DNA from: CAXQZM01 sp965229645
GTDB taxonomy: Bacteria; Pseudomonadota; Alphaproteobacteria; UBA7985
DNA: 64,000 bases
Direction: 5' to 3'
Assembly (NCBI GenBank): GCA_965229645.1
Contig: OZ245893.1
Location: forward strand, 1,674,001-1,738,000
Below are positions 59,742 to 64,000 of the stretch, in pieces. The notes beneath the pieces were generated by a model that worked only from the letters and a program-made list of their open reading frames with translations, did no database searches and was not told where the DNA came from. The position numbers were made by a program, and so were the translations under genes. Position 1 is the first letter of the stretch. The number at the start of each line of letters is the position of its first letter.

Positions 59742-60925
59742 TGCTGCCCCAAAAGCACCTCTTCGAAATTCCAGACGGCCTGATCTACCTCGATGGCAAC
59801 TCCTTGGGCGTCTTGCCCAAGGGCGTTGCAGCGCGGGCGAACGAGGTCATTTGCCAGCAGTGGGGTGCGGACTTGATCCGTGCCTGGAACAGCGCAGGCT
59901 GGATGGACTTGCCGCGCCGCGTTGGCGACAAAATCGCCGCCTTGGTCGGGGCCCCAGCGGGGAGCCTTGCCACGGGCGACACCTTATCGATCAAAGTCTA
60001 TCAGGCCTTGGCTGCAGCGCTGAACCTGCGGCCCGATCGGCGAGTTATTCTGTCCGACACTGGGAACTTCCCAACCGATCTCTACATGGCGCAGGGGCTC
60101 ATTAAGACCTTGAACGCGGGCTACGAGTTGCGCACCGTCGAACCCGAGCAGGTGCGGGAATCCATTACAGAAGAGGTTGCTGCGGTTCTGCTAACGCACG
60201 TCGACTATCGCACGGGCCGCATGCACCCTATGCAGGCCCTGAGTGAAGCGGCGCAGCAGGCGGGGGCCGTGATGATCTGGGATTTGGCGCACAGCGCGGG
60301 CGCGGTGCCCCTCGACCTCACGGCGTCCAAGGCCGAATTTGCGGTCGGTTGCACCTACAAATACTTAAACGGCGGGCCAGGCGCGCCCGCGTTCATCTAT
60401 GTCCGCCCCGACCTGGTCGATCGGGTCGAACCTGCGCTGGCGGGCTGGATGGGTCATGCGGCGCCCTTTGCCATGGAAAGGGACTATAGCCCAGCTCTGT
60501 CAACCGAGCGCATGCGCGTCGGCACACCGCCCATCGTCCAGTTGGCGATCCTGGATCGAGCTTTGGATGTTTGGCAAGGGGTGTCGATGGCCGAGGTCAG
60601 GGCGGCGTCGCTGCGTTTGTCGGAGCTGTTTATCGCACAGGTTGAGGCCAAGTGCCCTGGCTTGACGCTTGCCTCCCCGCGCGATCCGAACACGCGCGGT
60701 TCGCAAGCTTCTTTCGTCTTTGACCAGGGCTACGCGGCCATGCAGGCGCTGATCGATCGTGGGGTGATCGGCGACTTTCGGGCGCCCAGCACCATGCGCT
60801 TTGGCTTCACACCGCTTTATTTGGGGGAGGCCGATGTGGTCAAAGCGGCCGAGGTCCTGCAAGAGGTTATGGACGGCGCGTTGTGGGATCGTCCTCAATA
60901 TCAGAAAAAATCGCGGGTGACTTAA
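59741..60925 (+). CDS. kynU: Kynureninase
   Basis: PLP enzyme cleaving kynurenine to anthranilate and alanine. The 394 aa have LDGNSLGVLP at the N-terminus, VDYRTGRMH, the cofactor Asp/His pair (WDLAHSAGA) and the PLP-lysine in CTYKYLNGGPG. It is coupled to kynA. With kynA it routes Trp to anthranilate; formamidase activity must come from elsewhere. Confidence 0.95.
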   Translation: MLPQKHLFEIPDGLIYLDGNSLGVLPKGVAARANEVICQQWGADLIRAWNSAGWMDLPRRVGDKIAALVGAPAGSLATGDTLSIKVYQALAAALNLRPDRRVILSDTGNFPTDLYMAQGLIKTLNAGYELRTVEPEQVRESITEEVAAVLLTHVDYRTGRMHPMQALSEAAQQAGAVMIWDLAHSAGAVPLDLTASKAEFAVGCTYKYLNGGPGAPAFIYVRPDLVDRVEPALAGWMGHAAPFAMERDYSPALSTERMRVGTPPIVQLAILDRALDVWQGVSMAEVRAASLRLSELFIAQVEAKCPGLTLASPRDPNTRGSQASFVFDQGYAAMQALIDRGVIGDFRAPSTMRFGFTPLYLGEADVVKAAEVLQEVMDGALWDRPQYQKKSRVT

Positions 60926-61018
60926 ATTGGACCGACGGGCGACCAAGCGCCAAACCCGCGGACAAACGCCCCCTCCGACCGTCCTCGGACCCCTAAAAAA
61001 ACCCGCAAATGGCTTCCG

Positions 61019-61264
61019 TCAGCGCGTGAAAACTTTGAAGGTTTGGATCGTATAGGTCCGCTCAATGTTCGCGATGTCTAAGATCTTGTCGTTGATGTAG
61101 CGGCCCGTGTCTTCGCCGTCGGGAATGTACATTTTCAGCAGTAGATCATAGTCTCCGCTAATCGAATACAGCTCCGAGTGGATTTCCCGATCACCAATTT
61201 CATCGGCGACTGCGTAGGTGGTGCCAGGGCGGCAGCGGATTTGAATGAACACAAGGTTTCTCAT
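61019..61264 (-). CDS. Stand-alone Lrp/AsnC ligand-binding (RAM) domain protein
   Basis: An 81-aa protein equal to the regulatory C-terminal domain of Lrp/AsnC proteins (VADEIGDREIHSELYSISGDYDLLLKM), with no DNA-binding half. Such short proteins bind amino acids and may modulate full-length Lrp regulators through mixed oligomers. It is convergent with kynU at a 93-bp distance, so a link to Trp/kynurenine sensing is possible but unproven. Confidence 0.87.
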   Translation of the reverse strand: MRNLVFIQIRCRPGTTYAVADEIGDREIHSELYSISGDYDLLLKMYIPDGEDTGRYINDKILDIANIERTYTIQTFKVFTR

Positions 61265-61310
61265 GACGGGTCCTTTCAGGATGAACGCGCGCTATAGATA
61301 TAAGACGGAC

Positions 61311-61886
61311 CTAAGACGCGGGTGGCACGACGTTTTTTGGCGATTCTTCCGATCCCTTGCGGTCGGCTTCGAGGTCGAGCTGCATATAGGCGGTTTTGAG
61401 CCAGCGCTGAAACTTATAGCCAACGTGATTGAGGGTGCCGACAGGAACGAACCCGGCTTTGGTATGCGCTTTGACCGAGGGGCTGGAGGCGAGCGGCTGA
61501 TCCTGCTCGAGGCCGATGACAGCTATCAAAGACTTGAGTCCAAGCGCGCGCGTGGCGACAATCAAATCCGCCAGCAAGCGCCCTGCGATTCCACGACCTG
61601 TATGGTCGGGATGCAGATAAATCGACTCCTCGGCCGTGAATCGATAGGCGCTGCGATCGCGAAACGGTGCGGCATAGGCATAGCCTACCACGTGCGGATC
61701 TTCGACGGCGACGAGGAACGGAAATCCCTTGGCTTGCAAGAACGCCCGCTTCTCGTTCAGCAGATCGGGGGCAGGCGCGACTTCATCGAACGTGGCGGTG
61801 CTATGGGCGACGTGATGGGCATAGATGCGCTGGCAAACGGGCATGTCTGCGGCAGTGGCGGGGCGGATGACCGTGCGGTGGCTCAT
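61311..61886 (-). CDS. GNAT N-acetyltransferase, phosphinothricin/methionine-sulfone type
   Basis: A 191-aa acetyltransferase. IRPATAADMPVCQRIYAHHV, GYAYAAPFRDRSAYRFT and the acetyl-CoA loop HTGRGIAGRLL fit the Pat/MddA group acting on phosphinothricin, methionine sulfone or similar amino acids. The C-terminus (VGYKFQRWLKTAYMQ) is also typical. ATG 61886 overlaps the stop of the upstream amidohydrolase (ATGA). Confidence 0.87.
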   Translation of the reverse strand: MSHRTVIRPATAADMPVCQRIYAHHVAHSTATFDEVAPAPDLLNEKRAFLQAKGFPFLVAVEDPHVVGYAYAAPFRDRSAYRFTAEESIYLHPDHTGRGIAGRLLADLIVATRALGLKSLIAVIGLEQDQPLASSPSVKAHTKAGFVPVGTLNHVGYKFQRWLKTAYMQLDLEADRKGSEESPKNVVPPAS

Positions 61887-62791
61887 TCTGCGGCGATTTC
61901 TAAGGGTGAGACCAGGATCTGATCAACCATCAGGGCGATAAATTCAACCATCAGGGTTGACATTTGGTGCGTCGCAGGTGTTTTGTGCGTGCCAGGCACC
62001 AGGGTGCGGCAAAACTCCATCTGCAAGGTTGGCACCCAGCGACCGTAGGTTTGGGCAATATGCCCCCCCGCGTAGGGACGATTGCGCGAAACGGGCACCC
62101 CTTGGCCCTGCCAGAAGGCGACAGCAGCGTGCGATAGGGCGGGGGACAAACTTGCGCCGAATCCATCGCCCAAGACCAAGGGCGCGCGCGAGGTGGGAAA
62201 CTTGTGCTGCCGCTTCGTCGGTTGACCTGGGGTTAGCGCCAGACAACGCCGCGCAACCGCAGGCGCAAGCGGTGGCATGGAATGCAGGTCGATCAGAAGG
62301 CAGGTTCCAAACCGCGTGGTCGCCTCCTGGATCAATCCCCTAAGCGCCGCGTGATAGGGCGCATAGACTTGGCGGACGCGCGCCTGAACTTCGGCCAAGG
62401 TCAACTTGCGGTCGTAAATCGGTGTCGTAGGATCGGCCAGTCGCGGCACCAGTCCCAAGCCCGCCGCCAGCCGCGAACCAGGGCGCCGAAGCTCGGGCTT
62501 TGAGGCGGCGCCCTCGATCAACTCGGGGTCCAACTCTTCCTCGCTGCGGTTCAGATCGATGAAGGCGCGCAGATAGAGCGAGGACAAAACGGGAAATCCA
62601 TGCGTCTGCGCGGCGGGCCTGGCAAGCGCATCGATCGCGGTATCCGACATAGCGACAACCCGCTGACCCGCCGCCCCAGCGGGCAGCACAAAGCCTGGCG
62701 GCACACACGTTCCAGCATGGGGCGCAGAAACCACAATTGGCACGCGCCAATCGGCAGGCCGCGCAAGACGAAAAGGAGGCACAAGCGACAC
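61883..62791 (-). CDS. N-formylglutamate amidohydrolase family protein (second)
   Basis: A 302-aa member of the FGase family with SAPHAGTCVPPGF (metal His), FIDLNRSEEELD, LLIDLHSMPP and QMEFCRTL, the full set of zinc and substrate motifs. It resembles HutG-type enzymes more closely than the paralogue at 29679-30455. No hut genes are present. Coupling to a GNAT gene hints at amino-acid derivative turnover. Confidence 0.85.
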   Translation of the reverse strand: MSLVPPFRLARPADWRVPIVVSAPHAGTCVPPGFVLPAGAAGQRVVAMSDTAIDALARPAAQTHGFPVLSSLYLRAFIDLNRSEEELDPELIEGAASKPELRRPGSRLAAGLGLVPRLADPTTPIYDRKLTLAEVQARVRQVYAPYHAALRGLIQEATTRFGTCLLIDLHSMPPLAPAVARRCLALTPGQPTKRQHKFPTSRAPLVLGDGFGASLSPALSHAAVAFWQGQGVPVSRNRPYAGGHIAQTYGRWVPTLQMEFCRTLVPGTHKTPATHQMSTLMVEFIALMVDQILVSPLEIAAE

Positions 62792-62914
62792 GAGGCCCCC
62801 TAGTGACCCATGCCCGCCCTCAACTCAAGCCCGTCGCGCCCTTAGGGCTCTAGATTTTAGCCGACCCAAGACTTGCCAAGCCCCCGCGCGAGTGTTAGCG
62901 GCGCGGAAATTGGC

Positions 62915-62989
62915 GGGCGGTTAGCTCAGCGGTAGAGCACCACATTGACATTGTGGTGGTCACTGGTTCGATCCCAGTACCGCCCACCA
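62915..62989 (+). tRNA. tRNA-Val(GAC), CCA encoded
   Basis: A full cloverleaf: acceptor GGGCGGT/ACCGCCC, D arm GCTC-GAGC, anticodon stem CCACA/TGTGG with loop TTGACAT (anticodon GAC), T arm ACTGG-TTCGATC-CCAGT, discriminator A and encoded CCA. Its 3' terminal bases begin the 165-bp direct duplication that follows. Confidence 0.95.
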
Positions 62990-63148
62990 CGAACTATCTT
63001 GAGTTACGTGATATTGCCAAACACCCCGCAAAGGCCCGCCCCACGCGGGCTTTGCGGTCGTCGCATCTCTTTTTCATGGCCACAGACTAGCGGATTTCTT
63101 GGATTTTGCGCCAAAGTCTGAGACCGCAATTTGCGTGTCCATGAAACG
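62984..63148 (+). repeat. 165-bp direct repeat, copy A (from tRNA-Val 3' end)
   Basis: Starts at the last bases of the tRNA (CCACCACGAAC) and is matched by copy B at 63332-63496 with fewer than a dozen mismatches. It includes a terminator-like hairpin around 63030-63053 (GCCCGC, CCCAC loop, GCGGGC, TTT), presumably for the tRNA transcript. With copy B it accounts for much of the gene-free stretch 62990-63679. Confidence 0.85.
63030..63053 (+). terminator. tRNA-Val terminator hairpin
   Basis: CCCGC and GCGGG around a CCCA-type loop, flanked by AAAG and CTTT that extend the stem with one bulge. It lies 41 nt after the tRNA. The T-run is short (TTT), with a longer TCTCTTTTT run about 20 nt further on. 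The same structure is in repeat copy B. Confidence 0.55.
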
Positions 63149-63331
63149 GTGCGCCCTGATGACGTTAAGGCAAATCAGGAATTTTGGGGACATTTTTCCT
63201 AGGATCACAATGTTATCGTAATTGGCAGGGAGTGAGCCTATAGTGACGCCGCTCTACTCAGTAATGCTCGAGTTTCGCCCGTTTGGATAACAAAATTATC
63301 AAGATGGTCATCATTTCGAGCCCATAATGCT

Positions 63332-63496
63332 CCACCACGAACCATCTTGAGTTACGTGATATTGCCAAACACCCCGAAAAGCCCCGCCCCACGCGGGCTT
63401 TGCGGTCGTCGCATCTCTTTTTCATGGCCACAGACTAGCGAATTTCTTGGAATTTGGGCCAAAGTCTGAGACCGCACTTTGCGTGTCCATGAAACG
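63332..63496 (+). repeat. 165-bp direct repeat, copy B
   Basis: Near-identical copy of 62984-63148, 348 bp downstream. Only the final CCACCAC matches the tRNA itself; no second tRNA body precedes it. This fits a tandem duplication of tRNA plus trailer that later lost the second tRNA, or an attachment-site-like duplication. Confidence 0.85.
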
Positions 63497-63679
63497 AGAT
63501 GTGCGTTGGAACCAATCGGATTTTTGGCGAGCCGTGAGCGGCCAACTATGCTTCTCCTGTCTGGCTGATGAGGGCATTGTGGATCACGCTTGGCTTTGCC
63601 CTGTTGTTGGGGAATTCGCCCGAGGGCTTTTTTCTGCGGTTTTCGGGTCGAGTCCGCTTCACTCGAAGTCTCGTTTGCT

Positions 63680-63919
63680 TCAAGAAAGTGCATCGACTTT
63701 CGATAGTTGCGCACCGAAGTCTTGGTCAAGGTTCGCGCGCGAGAACCATCGCGCGGTGGCCCCCGCAGGTAATTTGCCCGCGAGTGCCCTGTCGATGATT
63801 TTGGGGCTTAAGAACATGAGCTGGGTAAGCCGTCGCAACTTGTCATCTGCTATGCCATATTCCGCTGCTGCCTGTTTGAGCGTGTGCCCCTCCTTTGTCC
63901 TTGAATAGACCTGCTTCAT
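63680..63919 (-). pseudogene. Recombinase/integrase C-terminal fragment
   Basis: A 79-codon frame with YSRTKEGHTLKQAAAEYGI, then LTQLMFLSPKIIDRALAGKL. This matches the tail of recombinase-family serine recombinases, where a helix-turn-helix is followed by the L-x-L-P-x-I-x-A-I-L-x-G-x-x-P pattern. There is no resolvase catalytic domain and no ribosome site, and a stop lies just upstream of the ATG. It is probably a relic of an element that used the tRNA-Val locus. Confidence 0.45.
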
Positions 63920-63980
63920 AATTAGCTAATTTTTCTGATTTTCTTTGCGTTGGCCCAATTTTCATGGTTATGTACGGATC

Positions 63981-64000
63981 ATGAAAGCCCTGAAAGTCCT
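63981..64000 (+). CDS. Possible start of a gene running off the window
   Basis: ATG 63981 opens a frame reading MKALKVL to the window edge. There is no clear ribosome site and too little sequence to identify it. Confidence 0.2.

Noticed and set aside
63332..63340. Second tRNA-Val gene before repeat copy B
   Set aside because: Only CCACCAC matches; no acceptor, D or anticodon arm can be folded upstream.
1..64000. CRISPR array or rRNA genes
   Set aside because: No regularly spaced short repeats and no rRNA-like sequence were seen.

Overview
The window is GC-rich, densely packed bacterial DNA from an alphaproteobacterium that I cannot place below class. The class call rests on family content and order: a RegB/PrrB-type sensor kinase, DUF2312 and DUF1244 proteins, hdaA divergent from purM-purN, accD-folC, ribF-ileS-lspA followed by a BamF-like mini-lipoprotein, cobS/cobT, parAB behind rsmG, and a NavBac-type sodium channel.

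Layout. 1-12.4 kb: the 3' part of a sodium channel gene, regB, ilvE, an Ada-like methyltransferase, accD-folC, bioY broken by one in-frame TGA, a GST, mutM and a tRNA-binding protein, trhO, an APH-family kinase with a TauE permease, and a small membrane protein. 12.6-15.7 kb: a coupled catabolic operon (carboxymuconolactone decarboxylase family, nucleosidase, carnitine dehydrogenase-like, enolase superfamily). 15.7-18.9 kb: an AT-rich accessory patch with a decayed IS630-family element and a two-gene DUF262 + HEPN module. 18.9-22.8 kb: parB, parA, rsmG, mnmC on the minus strand. 22.9-25.3 kb: an XRE-cupin regulator, a Rid protein and an M20 amidohydrolase. 25.3-37.6 kb: a long minus-strand run with many ATGA overlaps (P450, ribF, ileS, lspA, lipoprotein, pgi, N-formylglutamate amidohydrolase, DUF1244, DUF2312, cobS, HAD hydrolase, cobT). 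37.7-44.5 kb: asd, a small membrane protein, purN, purM, hdaA, rnd, aspS. 44.5-47.5 kb: an AT-rich orphan gene, a decayed stretch, a LysR regulator and a candidate sRNA. 47.5-56.5 kb: argG, DUF3253, a phenylacetate cluster (thiolase, paaABCDE), then accC, accB, aroQ. 56.5-62.8 kb: a coiled-coil DsbA-like protein, an unidentified protein with faint DarT-like features, kynA-kynU, a stand-alone RAM-domain regulator, a GNAT and a second N-formylglutamate amidohydrolase. 62.9-64 kb: tRNA-Val, a 165-bp direct duplication and a recombinase-like fragment.

The most striking non-coding signal is a dispersed family of small palindromic elements (41 to about 245 bp) at ten places. Both ends of the ~190-bp form line up in register with the two terminal inverted repeats of the broken IS630-family element at 15709-16868: a 12-bp tip, an 8-bp spacer, then TGAC. 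The family therefore looks like MITEs that this transposase lineage once moved. Some copies carry a 44-nt GC-rich module. One copy has changed both hairpin arms so that pairing is kept. Two copies start or end exactly at a stop codon.

The best candidate for an under-described system is the DUF262 + HEPN pair at 16997-18708. The genes overlap by ATGA, differ in base composition from their surroundings, have a good promoter of their own, and sit between a transposon relic and parB. It is probably a defence or toxin-type module.
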